Program-made: the position numbers and the translations under genes | In this document: piece after piece, positions 1 through 12,581 of the stretch | Position numbering within the stretch: position 1 is the first letter of the stretch | Layout of the letters: each line of letters starts with the position of its first letter | The notes under the pieces: model-generated | What the model saw: only the letters and a program-made list of their open reading frames with translations | Databases searched by the model: none | What the model was told of the DNA's origin: nothing | NCBI GenBank assembly: GCA_035048495.1 | Contig: CM068547.1 | Coordinates: 32,558,502 to 32,622,501, forward strand | DNA from: Euptelea pleiosperma | Lineage: Eukaryota; Streptophyta; Magnoliopsida; Ranunculales; Eupteleaceae | DNA length: 64,000 nucleotides | Reading direction: 5' to 3'

Positions 1-1660
1 CTTGTCTTTTGTCTTAATCTTTGCTCCATCACTCTCCCACAATATCATAGTGTGGCTCATAAGTTTGATGCTAGTTGCCACAGTAGTTTGTGCAGTTTCG
101 TACTTTTTCTTTTTTTTTTATCGAGCTTTGTACTTCTCATTTGTTCTTATTTATAGGCTTTACAGTAATTCTCCATTCATCCAACATTTTTTAAGTCTTC
201 AAGATATTGTTGAATAACATAGTAAGTTAGGAGGACAATCAAGTTTTCCCACGCATTTCCACACCTCTATTGGAATATCATCGAGTCGTAAGGCCCTAAA
301 GGTGTTTTTCACCTCTGATACCCAAATTTACGAAAGTATATAGATAATTTATTCTCCATAGCATCTCAATTTAGTCCCAAATCCTCTATCATCACCTTTC
401 TTAATCTATTTATCTTTCATCAAGACTTTGGTCATAGCCCTCAATGCATCTAACATGATTTAGGTCTCTAGCTTCTCTCTCATGTTCGTGCAAAGCTTGT
501 AGACATCTTTTTCACCCTCTCTTACACCAATTTATTGTATAGTCTATCATATTCCTTATGTTTAGCCCAGTTACCACTTTCTTTCTTTCAATTTTAGCAT
601 TTTTATATATTTTTAAGTTTTCATTATTTCTAGTCACTTGCCAGATCTTATAGTATATCATATTTTCTCTAATGGCCTTTTGAACCTCATCATTTCACCA
701 TTAAGTTTTCTTTTGTGTATGCCTTTTCTCCTTAGATTCCCCAAGAACCTCTTTTGCTACTCTTTAATACATTTAACCATTACATCCCACATCACCACAA
801 TCTTTGCTTTTAAGTTCTACATTTCTTCCTGTATTGATTTATCTATAAAAGGCACCACTTTTTTTCCTTTTAAATTCCACAACCTTATACTTCAACGTCT
901 TTTATTTTCACTCCCTCTCTTCCATATCTTGATGCAAACATCAAAAACCACTAACCTATGTTGCGTATTAACGCTTTCTCATAAAATAACCTTACAATTT
1001 ATTTTATTTTTTGATAATTAGAATAACCTTACAATCTTTACATATTAATAACTCTTCTCCTAAGTAATAAAAAAAGACTATATGACCCTATTTGTGCTAC
1101 TCTTAAATGTAACTAAATGTTCATCTCTATTTTTAAAGTATATGTTTGTTATTGCTAGATCATATTCCATCGCAAATTCAATAATTGCGGTTCCCATTTT
1201 ATTTTTTTTCTCTAAATCCAGATCTTCTGTGCACCCTTTCTCATCCTATACATTCCTTATACATGAACATTTATCCTCTCTCCATCAAGAATTCCTTGAA
1301 TCAATCAATCTGAGCTCATAGAACTGTCTCTTAATGCTTTTTCCTAAATCCTAATCAACTTAAGGTGCATAAGCACTAATTATGTTAATAATCTCTCCAC
1401 CTATCACTAATTTTATTGACAGCAATCCATCACTATTCTCTTTACTCCTACAACTTTATCTCGCATATCTTTATCTACAACTACCCCTACCCCATTTTTA
1501 TTTTTTTTTCCTATCCGTATACCAAAATTTATAGACATCTATTTCCTTGCCTTTTGCCCCTTCCCGCTTTGCCTTGTGTAAACAAGCTATGTTAACTCTG
1601 CTTATTTTTATCATGTCCACTAATTCTAAGCTCTTACTTTTTAAAGTCCGCACTTTCGAA
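1..1660 (-). mobile_element. Degenerate RTE-type LINE retrotransposon, antisense, cut by the window edge
   Basis: Read on the minus strand, about 1660 down to 1150 gives an interrupted apurinic endonuclease domain. Fragments such as GVVVDK-like text and LLSIKLVIGGEIINIISAYAP-like text are visible (around 1370-1500), followed by a GDLNGHVG-like stretch near 1270. From about 330 down to 1 there is a broken reverse-transcriptase segment resembling the RTE block VWKCVGK..LTKLFNNILKT..MLDEWR, then SHTMILWERVMEQRLRQKT. Stops and frameshifts occur throughout, so it is a dead copy. It lies downstream of the last visible helicase exon and is probably in that gene's long intron. The short open frames on the plus strand here are chance readings of the antisense element. 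Confidence 0.8.
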
Positions 1661-1682
1661 GTGGCAAAATGTAAGAAACACC

Positions 1683-2109
1683 TAGGGGTGTCAACGGGTC
1701 GGTTCCGGTTCGGTTCCTAAGGTGACCAGAACCAGAACAAACGGTTCCGGTTCTTATCGGTTCGGGTACTTATCGGTTCTGGTTCTCAAAGTGATGGTAC
1801 CAGAACCGGAACCGATTATGTAGTTTTTGTCGGTTCCGGTTCCGATTTCGGGTATAACGGGTCCAATCTTGGTAATATGAGAATTTTTACACTATATTTA
1901 TATATTGGTTCCGGTTCTTATCGGTTCGGTTCCGGTTCTTATCGGTTTCGGTTCCATATTAGAGTACCGGAACCGTAACCATTAGTTTCCGGTTCGGTTC
2001 CGGTTCCGGTTCTTTTTAATCGGTTCCCAAAAATGTGGTACCGGAACCGGTGTTTTCGGTTCCGGTTCCTATTCGGTTCCGGTTATATCGGGTAAAATTG
2101 ACACCCCTA
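1683..2109. mobile_element. hAT-like MITE with GGTTCCGGTTC body, 8-bp target duplication
   Basis: The ends are inverted copies of TAGGGGTGTCAA (1683-1694) and TTGACACCCCTA (2098-2109). Both flanks carry the same 8 bp, GAAACACC (1675-1682 and 2110-2117), as expected for hAT transposition. The 427-bp body is almost wholly degenerate GGTTCCGGTTC / GGTTCGG short-period repeat and encodes nothing. A truncated relative is at 58138-58366. The remaining intron sequence at 2118-2768 shows no coding or repeat signal that I recognise. Confidence 0.85.
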
Positions 2110-2768
2110 GAAACACCTTTTGGAAACGAAATTATTACAATTCTACCAAAAACCACTGAAGCATTTTATAAAAATGAAGTTACCACTTAGACAAATTATA
2201 GAAAATATTGATATACAGAACTGGGTTGTGTTTCTAGACTCATAGAAGTCGCTGAGTCATGCTAAAAGTCGATCAAGTACTGTAAAGCAATTGCGAGATC
2301 TAGTACACGCATTTTGAAACCAGCATAAATGCCCCAAACTGATAATAAGTGGTAAAATCTTGGGTATTGGTTAACTGCATAGAAATACAATAAATAAAAG
2401 ATCACAATAATGGTTCACAAGGAACAGATATTCCCTTAGTTCAGCTTAATTTTGAATCCAAAAGTCATGTAAGCCATAACCAAGGAATTAGCAGCCCTTT
2501 TCAAAATTATTTACAACACTGTCCAATATATTATTCAAGTCACATAAGATCTGATTCAAAACCATCTAAAAGGCTTCTAATGCTAGAGGTGCATCTGTTA
2601 CCACAATAAATATTAGAATTAAAATATATATGCTAGTCTATATGGATGCCATTATAATACTACTAACCTAATGATGTTCTTGCCATTGTTGTGTTTGACA
2701 AAACTGTAGCAAGGACAAATTTAAAATTAAAAAAAAACATGGACATAATATTCACGATGACAGCTTAC

Positions 2769-5700
2769 CATTAAAGGGCAGGTTCCCTCCTTGAATAGCG
2801 AAAGTGCCTTTGTACGATCATGTTGAGATTTGTCACCATGTATAGAAACGGCCTTCCAACCCCTATAAGCCAGAACAAACTATATATAAGATATATGTAG
2901 TATTACTATCTTATTGTACAATAAAACATGCTATAGTCTTCCCAATTTGCTCGTGTATGGAAGCATAATTAGCATGTGAATCACAATTCAATAGCATGGA
3001 ACAAAGAGAACTCCAAACACATTAGTGGTTAACATAAACAGGAAGCGGAACACAAAAGTCATGGGGGTGAAGTGTCAAGAAATTACCCTCTTTGAAGCAT
3101 ATTTTCAACACGAGCTGCTTCCTTCTTGTACAAGACAAATACCAATACTCTGTTCCTGTTTAAAAATAGTCTTTGTATCAGCTGGAGGTGACACCAGCTA
3201 CATCGTAAAAAAAGATGATAAAAAGGCCAAAAATACTCTTATGTTGTTTTTTTCTTTTGCAGCACAATAAACATTTTGGCTCCTTTAATAGGCCAAAATA
3301 ACCCACTTGATTATCTATAAAAACAGGGGCATTGACTTAGACATTCCACGCCAATGATTGACAATGGGATCAATGACTTCAAATATTGGGGAGGTAGACA
3401 TACAAGACCCAGGTACTCTAGACAATTAAAAGAACTAGTTCATTTCAATCATTAATTTCACTAAACTCAAGAATCAACAAAATTGAATAACTTTTTCCTT
3501 GGTGGGTAAGGAAATGAAAAGTGCAACTTCTGATATAAAGCAACAGATACCTTTGAGACTTGTGGTATTTTTCTAGCAAGGTGACCAAACGTGCATCGCG
3601 AGACCTATCATCCAAGACCTGCATATGGGATAGAAGTGGTGCTTAACACACACAAAATAATAAAAGGAAAACATGAGCTATTTAGGTAGGTCAGGGGCAC
3701 ATCTGATCTTTCGAATCACCATACCTCTACTATTTGCATAACATCGTGGTTGGCAGCCAAATCCTCTGAACCCACGACAACCTAAAATGAAGCCCATTAT
3801 TTTGCAAAGATACAGAAAAGAAACGGTTAAAAGGTCAAACCTATATATCAGGATCCATACCTTAACAGGATTTGGATCCATAAATTCTTGAGCTAATTGA
3901 TGAACAGAAGGAGGCCATGTTGCACTGAACATTACCATCTGGCGGGCTGCACTAATACACTGTCAAAACTCTAAATAGGCCATACAAAGTAATAATTCCA
4001 CATCCTGAGAAAATTTCTTAATAGTATTTTGTGATAAAACTGGCAAAGACAAATTTAAAAAGAAAAAAATGACTCAAATAAAAAAGTTTCTAAAACATGG
4101 TCCTCATCAAAACACATACCAATGTGAATATTGCAACGCCACCAAATGATATATGCAAACCCACATGAAGTGCTTGCGAAACATAGCATAAAGAACTGAA
4201 GACAATTAACTTCTCATGAATCTATAAGGTTCAAAGTTACCAGAAAATGCAGAAACAATTTGCATAGATGGCAGGTCTTAAAGAGTTTCATATTGTATGA
4301 AATGGACCAGTTGGACTCAAAAAATTCACAATAGCTATCAAGTTTTCACATAGAAACGTAATGTCACTCCGAACGATCAAACATGAAGGCACTAAGTGTG
4401 CATATCAACTCACATCACTAAAAAGATTTTGGCTTTACAATTATCAACTTATTATCACATTAAATATTCATGACATAACAGAAATAATACATATCCTATG
4501 CTACCTAGACAAACACGAGATTGCTTTTGGATACAGAATTAGGCACCAGAAATAACACTTTGGAAAAATCAACATTTATCGGTTCCTATCCAATGTTCTT
4601 TAGTTAGAAATTTCTACTAGCTTATGACAAGACTCATGGACTAGTGACAACGATTTAACTTGGCCCAACAAGAGAACACATCTAGGGACTTGAAATTGAG
4701 GCCTAATCCCCCGTGCTTTCCAAAATCAGATCATGGAATGCAACCAAGACGCACAAAGAAAATGAAATGAGCAAGACGGTATATAGGTATATGTTTTGGT
4801 TAGAGCTTCGTGTTCCTAGATTAAGACATTAAGATATCATCTCAGAGTTATTAGTTAATTTAGCTTATATTGCATGGATTTCTGAATGGGACCATAGTAT
4901 ATATGCACTCGGCATCCTTGGATATTATATTCATGGCAGTTGACATTTATTGTCAACATTGTAGCTTGTGATGTACTAGGTCTATGTGAATTCATGTAAA
5001 AATTATAAAATCGGCACTAGTTCTCTACGAGATGGAGACTTTGTAATAAGCTTTGTTGTAACAATGATACCACTCTTTTGAAACAAACTTTTAAAAAAGG
5101 TATTACTAACATATTTACTAACCCAAGGGCTGGGTGGAGATGGCCAGGACCACGCCTCAGGAAGTGGAGGTCCTGAGTTCAACTCCCCCTTGGGCTACCC
5201 CCTGGGGAATTTACCCCAATTTTACCTGGTGCGTGTGGAAGGGGTACACCCGTGCCCCAGGGGACTAGTCGGGTGCTCTAAGACACCCGGATACCCTCGG
5301 TTTCAAAAAAATATATATATTTGTTAAAATTATCAGATTACCAATCATCAAACGAGAAGGAAAAAAAAAAAAAAGTTCAGTGTTTTACATACCATGACAC
5401 TCAGTTGATTGAAGTCCGCATAAGCATTTATTATAGGAGTGTCCTTCACAATGTCCACGTTATTTAAAAAGCATGGTGTATGCTTTATGCATGTCATTTG
5501 ACCAAATAACAATATAAATCCCCAAGTTCTTTATCATGAAAAGCTCAACGGCTATGTCAAACGAGCTGTTAGAAGAGGATGGTTTAAAATATCTAATGTA
5601 CATGGTAACTACGAGAAAAGCAAGTAAAATAATGCCAAAGAAATGTGTTCTAATTATTCAGAAAAAAAAAGGAAATAAGAAAAATCCAAATTACAAGTAA

Positions 5701-8700
5701 GGTGCTTTTTAAAAAGCCTTGTCATGCTAAAATATAATTATCAATTAGTGTCCACCTGAAAAAAAAAGGGAAAATGAAAGAGAAAAGCTGTGGATTAAGT
5801 TCATATTGCATACTAGAGCATGTTTGGTTCAATATAGCGCGAACTTCTGGTTCAAATCCCATGTCAAGCATTCGATCTGCTTCATCCAGAACCTACAAAC
5901 AAAATGATGGTAATGGCTTGCAGGAGCATAAAATGCTAAATTCAATTTCGATTAAAACAAGACACTTCGTATCTGAACCACATAAAGAATGATAACTCAA
6001 AAGGTTTAAATGGCAGCTCAGATTGTTGCAAGTATGAGTAAAAAAAAGCTAAAGAACCAAATGAGCCTATTTCAGGTCAGCAAAAGGCTGCGAACAAATC
6101 AAAAGTTCACAATCAGAGCTCGGAATGTGCAGGATTTATGGCCCAAAACTATGATAAAAGAAGCATCCTCTCCAAGCGGCCCTTTTTGGTAAAGGTACAC
6201 CGTCCATTCAACAAGAAGCTGAAGGCTCGAACTACATCTATAGTCTTACTTATCAAATGGATTCAAAAAATGGGTACTTATCTTGGGTACTAAAATTGAC
6301 ACTTGGACATAAAACAAACAAGGGAAAATAAACATCGGTCACGCTTTCTCAGACTGTTCTACTCACCACAAAAGATACCTCCTTTAGGCAGCACACACCC
6401 ATTTCAATCAGATCTTTCAAACGACCAGGAGTTCCAATAACAATATCCTGACGTGGACATGAAAAAGCGAACTACGTGAGAGGAGATGGCAGGCATTTCC
6501 AGTGATTAGTAGATGTACAGAAAACCTCTTCACAAAGGCTGAATACATATAAACTAGAGTAGAACATCCACTGCTTCCATCAAGCAGCATATATTCTCTA
6601 TGTACTCAAAGAAGCATTTGTCCAAGGCTAAAATAGTTACAATAAGAAACCTAACAGAACATGCATAGTGATAAGACATTCAACACAAACAGAATCAAAA
6701 TTTGTTCATCATTCAAAAGCCACCAAAATCTAAACCAGAGAGCATTAATGGCATTAGCAATTTTGCATCTGGACTCTTCAAACCAGCAGGCGGGTCGCGT
6801 GTCCCTATGTGTGGACATGGATTCGGACACCGACTCGCCTGATACTTCTTCTTTTTTAACTGAATTTTTTTAATGAAAATAAATATTCAATATAGGGAAA
6901 TTTGGGCTTTGAACTCCGTGGGAGAGAAAGAATATGGTTTTGCTTCTAAGATTTGGTAAAAACCCGAAAAAAGGAAGAAAAAGGTACAATGTTTAGGCAT
7001 GGCCACATGGAGCAGTTATCTATGTTGCAAAGATGGATAATAGTTCCCCAATTAATTACAAACTCTTTGGTCTTGATGCCACGGAACTTTTTCAGAATGA
7101 TTTACCATTTATCAAGAGCCTCCTAATAGCAATGCAAAGCATCAAATGAATTAGTTACACAGATGATTTTCAATATACTTTTCTTCCCTATTTTCTCTCT
7201 TTTATTCGTTGACATTTGTACATCTCAAATTCAAATGAATGGAGATGATAAAAAAAAACTTACAACTTACAGGAAATTCTATGATTTACTTAGAGCCAGA
7301 AAAAGCATGGGAACAAAGATCAAAATTTCTTACAACTCCAGACTTAAGAGAAGATATTTGACGTCCTTTGGAAGTTCCTCCATACACACAAACTGTTCTA
7401 ATGCCACAGGGCTTCCCAGCTTCACAAAGAACATCTGCAATCTGTCACCAGTACATAACATCAATTGCCGGCTACATCTTTCAAGAAATAGGATTGAATC
7501 AGCGAAATAAATATAATGTAAAGATGATTAAAACAAAAGAAAGAAAAACATCAACATAAAAATTGCAGCGCCAGAACAATCGATCACTCCACATAAATTA
7601 CATAAACGTCCCTTGTCAAAAGAAAGGCAGCACAATTCAGTTTTATGATGAAAACTAGACTGTTGTAACATCCTAAAATTGGCCAATTAAAAATAAAGAA
7701 AAATAATTAAGCTACACCACTAGAATGAAAGGACTGGTTGGTTTGAGAAACCATCCAATGATCACAAAATATAATGAGATGCTTTCAAGACTACAACAAC
7801 CCATGGTATCAGATGAAATGGCAATAAGAGACGAAATACTAAAAAATAAAATTGACGGGTAGAATAAGCACAAAACATAATTAGCATTATACTTGAATCA
7901 CCTAAATAGAACGGAAAGGTTTTCTAGAGCAACAATCCAGATTTCCTCACTGGAGTGGTGGGGTATTGGAGGGCTGACGTGGCCACTCTAGACTGTCCAC
8001 CTAATACATGATCCTCTGAATTATCCACATATATGGTCCCTTGTCCGTATCATGCCCATAGCCTACTATTATTGTACTTTTCTGCTACAGTCTACAGACC
8101 ACTGGAATTTTCCTTTGAAAAAAAAGAAAATGCCTCTTTCTGCCGTGAGACGACTTGCTATTGGGCCGAAACTTGTCACTTGGGGAGATGCTAAGTGGCA
8201 AAATGTGTGGACCTGTTTAGGCCTGCAACCTCCGCACATGTAAAAGAACACTCTAGTGGGTTCAATCCACCATACACTACTTTATTAAATTGTTGAACAC
8301 AACTAAAGTTGTTTGATACTCTGCCCCCTCTTGTAAATCTACTTATATTCATTAAGTTATTACATTGTTCTATGGTGTGTGAAAATGTTTTGTTTTAATT
8401 GTCATATATTTCTTTCCTCGTTTTTATTTAAAGAAAATTAATTTAATCAACTAAAACATAATATTATAATACATGTGTACGGACATGTCTGTGTTTCAAG
8501 CTTCTCGGAGGCGCCGTGTCAAACAAATCAAGTCTGTGTCAAACACCGCTACACATGACCGTATCATTATTACATTTAATGAACTTAAGTTTTTCTTTCA
8601 ACACTTCTAATCAAAAAGTTCAAATTTGTTGGGAAACTAGGGTATGCAGAAGAGAAAGAAAATTGAGAAGAAAGAGAAAATCGCATGGAGCAAAAATCGT

Positions 8701-10398
8701 ATCTCTCTCTCTCCATACGTCCCCTAATATATAAAATAAAACAATAAGAAAAATTACCAAAATACCCCTAAAATCATTCGGACATTGTAAGGATGTCCTG
8801 GGCCTTCAATAGGTGGAAAACTATGTTCCCCTCGGGGGGCCTGCCCCTGAACCGCAAACCCCCGGTGTTCACCCATGTAACTTTATTACATTAACTTCAT
8901 TTATTAGTTAATCAATAAACAAGTTACGTGTGAGGAAGGGAAGAACTATAAATGCAAGACATAAGAGTACATACTTGTTGAGCTAGCTCCCTTGTAGGTG
9001 AGAGTACAAGACAAAGAGGATATACTCTCTTTGATGCTTTCTTTTTTTCCTTGCGCAAAATATGCATGAGAGCAGGAACCCCAAATGCCAACGTTTTGCC
9101 TAATCATGAAAACAGGTTACTCAGTGAAGTCAAATATAAAAATGAATCTAGGTAGCAAAGCAGAAGGTAAGGAAACCTGAACCTTAAGTAATGGTACATG
9201 TAGCAGAGAACATATTTCATAAAAAGGAATATACAGTGATACTTCTCAAAGCTAATTTGTTGGTGAGCCGGTCTTATATCAATCTTGAGAGATTATTGGT
9301 TTGAACGTTAATCGACATTTTTGCATTTTATTCGGCACTTTTCTCACTTCAAGGAAATGACTATTTAGTACATGTTCCAAGGTGTGTATATCCCTATTAG
9401 GCTATTATCCCTCCAAGTCATTCACAATTATCTGGATTGTCTATTCAAGACAGAGCTAATCCTACCCAAACATCCCTCTCCATCCATCGTCTACCTTGGA
9501 AATTTTACTCTCGAAACCAATACCAGAGGATTTTTCTTTTTCTCTTTTTTTTTCGATTTCAATGCCATTTATAAATTTTAAAATGTTACGGGTTTTGTTC
9601 GTGGGAACCAGGATTTTTTTCCCTCTTTTTGGGACAGGTAACTAGGTAAGCATGTTAGTGGATGAAGACGGGTTTCAAACCCAGGTCTGTAAAGTTAACT
9701 TGGCAAGCTCACATCTTCGAATGCAATGGTGGGTTTTGTAGATTTCAATACCATTTATAAGTCTATGTTTTGATAGGACCTGTTTTTGAAACTTATTACT
9801 GTATATTGATTTGAGGGGCATTTATAGACAAAGGGTAGAGATTACCTGACCCAGTCGCCGCAATCCCAATGAAATCTCGACCGTCCAAAAGGAAAGGCCA
9901 AGCATGAGATTGAATAGGAGATGGCTTGCTGAAGTTCTTGCAGCATTCGAGTACTTCATCGGGAAGGCCCGATTCAGTGAAAGAGCTCAAAGCTGCGTAC
10001 TTCGGTTCCTTTGCACCTTTTCCGGACACAGTCACTCCGTCGACTTCATCAGATCTCTTCTGCTTCTTGTTACTCTTGTCTGATACTTCTATGGTTTCGA
10101 GTTCTTCACTCGAGTTCACTTCCTTCGGTTTCTTCTGCTTCTTCTTCTTGGCGCCTTTCCCATTGCTTTCTGAGACTTCTAGGGTATCGTTTTCTTCTCC
10201 ATGAACAAGCTCGATCTCCTCCCCGTGCTTCCTTTTTGTCTTCGCTTCTCCTTTCTGATTCTCTAACAGTTGTGTTTGGTTTTCCTCGATGAAATCACTA
10301 GTTTTGAATTTCTTGCTCTTCTTCTTCTTCGACTTCTCGACGATTGCTAGGGTTTCTGGTTCGCTGAAAAGCGCAGCTTCTTGGAGTTTTCTGCCCAT
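2769..10398 (-). CDS. RH5: DEAD-box ATP-dependent RNA helicase, RH5/STRS1 type (3' end outside window)
   Basis: Ten exons join in frame on the minus strand: 10398-9846, 9099-8975, 7441-7334, 6447-6367, 5892-5814, 3946-3861, 3781-3725, 3618-3551, 3155-3087 and 2862-2769, giving 440 residues. Residues 1-130 are lysine-rich, with KKKKSKK-like nuclear or nucleolar signals. The core follows: Q motif (KPSPIQSHAWP), motif I AATGSGKT across the exon 1-2 junction, PTRELA, TPGRL, DEAD, SAT (SATWP) and the start of the helicase C domain (NRVLVFVLYKKE, WKAVSIHGDKSQHDRTKALSLF as separate blocks). Motifs V and VI (ATDVAARG, HRIGRTGR) are not seen between 1 and 2768. About 100 residues must lie beyond the left edge, or the gene is broken. 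The family unwinds RNA in the nucleolus, and the Arabidopsis STRS1 relative affects stress responses. The start is the ATG at 10398, which begins MGRKLQEAALF, with an in-frame K-rich tail like the family. The introns carry a SINE (5121-5310) and a dispersed repeat (7980-8240). Confidence 0.9.
5121..5310 (+). mobile_element. tRNA-derived SINE
   Basis: About 190 bp start with GGGCTGGGTGGAGATGG, resembling a tRNA-type A box, followed some 40 bp later by GGTCCTGAGTTCAACTCC, resembling a B box. The element ends in CGGTTTC plus a run of A, typical of a SINE tail. It lies in an intron of the helicase gene, antisense to it. The flanking AT-rich sequence hides any target duplication. I see no complete tRNA cloverleaf, so this is not a tRNA gene. 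Confidence 0.65.
7980..8240. repeat. Dispersed noncoding repeat, also at 16010-16280
   Basis: The stretch from about 8131 (TGCCTCTTTCTGCC ... TATTGGGCCGAAACTTGTCAC ... GGAGATG, not contiguous) matches 16137 onward (TGCCTCCTTTTGCC ... TTATTGGGCTGAGACTTGCC). A short piece recurs near 61575-61600 (CTATTGGGCTGAAACTTG). It is noncoding and of unknown class. This copy is in helicase intron 2 and the other is in LIP1p intron 1. Confidence 0.45.
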
Positions 10399-10667
10399 GG
10401 CTGCACTGAAAGAAGCGAACCAGAACCAAAATCCCGGGAAATATGAGTCGTTTTTCTAGGGCTACGAAAAGAATAATTAGATAAAAGCCTCCTTGTTTTT
10501 GCTAAATTACGAACGGGTTTTGGGTAGACCCGATTTGAGTCGGGCCTTCTTCTGGTCCAACCCATATAATCAACACAGCCCGGGTAGTTTAAAAATCTGC
10601 AAGCCCAGGCCCATGGGTTGGAGAGAGAGAGAGAAATAATCTCGCTGTTTCCCGGACCCTCACAAAA

Positions 10668-11067
10668 GAGTAAACCTTCGCTCACTGCATGCTGTGAGCG
10701 AAGCCGATCACAGCACACAATACAATCCACGTCGACAACTCTTAGAGGACGTCGACTGTTTGGCTAGTCACTCGGTGGACCTGCAAACCAAAAATCAGCC
10801 TGATTAGTGATTTACAACCTTTGGATCTTTGCTCCCAAATAACTCTCAATAATGCTCAAATTTCTACGGTTAAAATGAAGCCGTGAAAATAACTTCAGTC
10901 CAACGCTTAGAAATCACTGATCAAGTTTATTTTTGGTTTGTAGGTCCACCTTGTAGTGATTGGCCAAACATCCATACAGTCAGCACCCACTAAGAGTGTG
11001 CCACGTGGTTCATATTGTGTGCTGCGATCGGCTTCGCTCACAGCATGTGGTGAGCAAAGGTTTACTC
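10668..11067. mobile_element. Foldback MITE, complete copy, 9-bp target duplication (FB family)
   Basis: This is the reference copy of the window's most frequent repeat. The termini are inverted (GAGTAAACCTTCGCTCAC at 10668 and its near complement ending GGTTTACTC at 11067). The flanks carry an identical 9 bp, CTCACAAAA (10659-10667 and 11068-11076). Nearly the whole 400 bp folds on itself: both arms carry GGTCCACC..GTAGTGATTGGCCAAAC-like text and ATCACTAATCAGGC-like text in opposite orientation. No reading frame is conserved. Nine-bp duplications point to a Mutator-like transposase as mover. The element sits 270 bp upstream of the helicase start codon. Confidence 0.85.
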
Positions 11068-11540
11068 CTCACAAAATGTCTGACATGTACCCTTTGTAAG
11101 GGCATTGCCATGTGTGTCTCAAGACCGAACCGAACTATCACTAATCCAACCCAAGCATGGCCCATTAACATTTGGGGCTTCAAAATTTAGCTCATTCATG
11201 GTTCGAAGTCCGGGCAATCTGGATCGAGATCGGTGGCTATCAAAACAAAGAACCAGTGTATGGACCGGATCGTAGTGGCTCGAGCAAGACAGTGAGTCAG
11301 ATCAGTTGGATCGCCGATCCGACTGATCTCGGCAAGTTGACTCGGGCGAGTCGAACCAACAGAAATGGGATTGCTCTCTAGTTATATGGGTGTTTAGAGA
11401 AGAGGTTTTAGAACTTTAGATTGTTTAGTAGTATTTCTCCCACCAGAGTCCACATGGGCCCTGTGTTCCATATTTTTCCAAATACAGAGAGAGAGAGAGG
11501 GGTAACGCTCAAGGGTTGAGCTCGAGGGACTGGCTTCTGT

Positions 11541-11760
11541 TACAGGACACAATATGAGCCATGTGGCACACTCTTACAGGACTCTGACCGTGTGGATGTT
11601 TGGTCAATCCCTAGGTTGACCTACAAACCGAAAAAAAACAGCTTGATTAGTGATTTCAAACCTTTGGATCTTTATAACTCAAATACTGTTCAAATTCCCG
11701 CAGTTGAGATCAACCCGTGAAAATAAGTCCAATCCAACGCCTATAAATCACTGATCAGTC
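11541..11760. repeat. FB-family foldback, left arm and centre, 3' truncated
   Basis: It starts GACACAATATGAGCCATGTG and runs through the standard arm (CTGACCGTGTGGATGTTTGG, TGATTAGTGATTTC, centre, second-arm ATCACTGATCAG) and then stops abruptly. It is one of several partial copies between the helicase and LIP1p genes. Confidence 0.6.
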
Positions 11761-11919
11761 CAATCCAAGTGTTACTCTAGCATTTCCCTTTGCACCACAT
11801 GTACCTTAAAACTGCCCTAACCCAACTTAAACTTGAGCTTTGTTTACCTTTTAAAGACTAAGGGTATGCCCACGTGTGATGCACGTGCACCTTACAAGTG
11901 GCAGCACCTAACACATAGT

Positions 11920-12080
11920 AAGCTCTTATAGACAACTGACGGTATGGATGTTCGCCCATCCCTGGGTGGAGCTATATACTAAAATTCATCTTGATTACTA
12001 ATTTCTATCTGTTGGATTAGTCTTTTTCATGACTTGTTTTTAAATGTGGATTTTGAACATTATTTGGCCAATGAAAAAAT
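11920..12080. repeat. Diverged FB-family half copy
   Basis: It contains ACTGACGGTATGGATGTTCG, GATTACTAATTTC, GTTGGATTAGT and TTCATGACTTG in the same order as the FB left arm, but diverged. The sequence at 12080-12200 is AT-rich and unassigned. Confidence 0.45.
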
Positions 12081-12207
12081 GACACCACCATGCAACATGT
12101 AACGTCCATGGCCCGCCTTTGGACCATGTGATCATTACTCTTACGGTATGTACGGTACATTTCATTAACTATTTTTTTATTTTTTATTTTGCAAACATCC
12201 ACGTTGA

Positions 12208-12530
12208 TGATAGACCATATTATGAGTCACGTGGCACACTCCTAGACCATCGACCGAATGGATGTTTGATCCATCCCTAGATGGACCCATATACCAAAAT
12301 TCATATGGATTAGTAATTTCTATTTGTTGGATTAGAGTATCTTTCATGGCTTATTTTTAAGCATGGATTTCGAGCATTATTTGGCGTACTCAGATCTAAA
12401 GGTTAAATTGTCAATAATCATGTCGATTTTTGTTATGTACGTCTACTTAGGGATGGTGCAAGCATCCATACAGTCAGTGTCCTTTAATAGAATGCCACAT
12501 GGTGCATACTATGGTCCATCAATGATGGGC
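12208..12530. repeat. FB-family foldback, diverged near-full copy
   Basis: The left arm begins GACCATATTATGAGTCACGTGG and the right arm ends with ATACAGTCAGTGTCC and GCCACATGGTGCATACTATGG, so both inverted ends are present. The short open frame at 12363-12620 reads through this repeat and is not a gene. Confidence 0.6.
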
Positions 12531-12581
12531 TTCCACCACCATTTCTTTTCTAGGGGAAGGAGTTTACGTGATAACAAAAGT

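Noticed and set aside
9655..9700. GGTTTCAAACCC resembling a tRNA B box
   Set aside because: There is no matching A box at the right distance and no cloverleaf. It lies in helicase intron 1.
9926..10292. Plus-strand Ser/Phe-rich open frames of about 90 codons
   Set aside because: They are antisense to the lysine-rich helicase exon 1, and their composition is explained by it.
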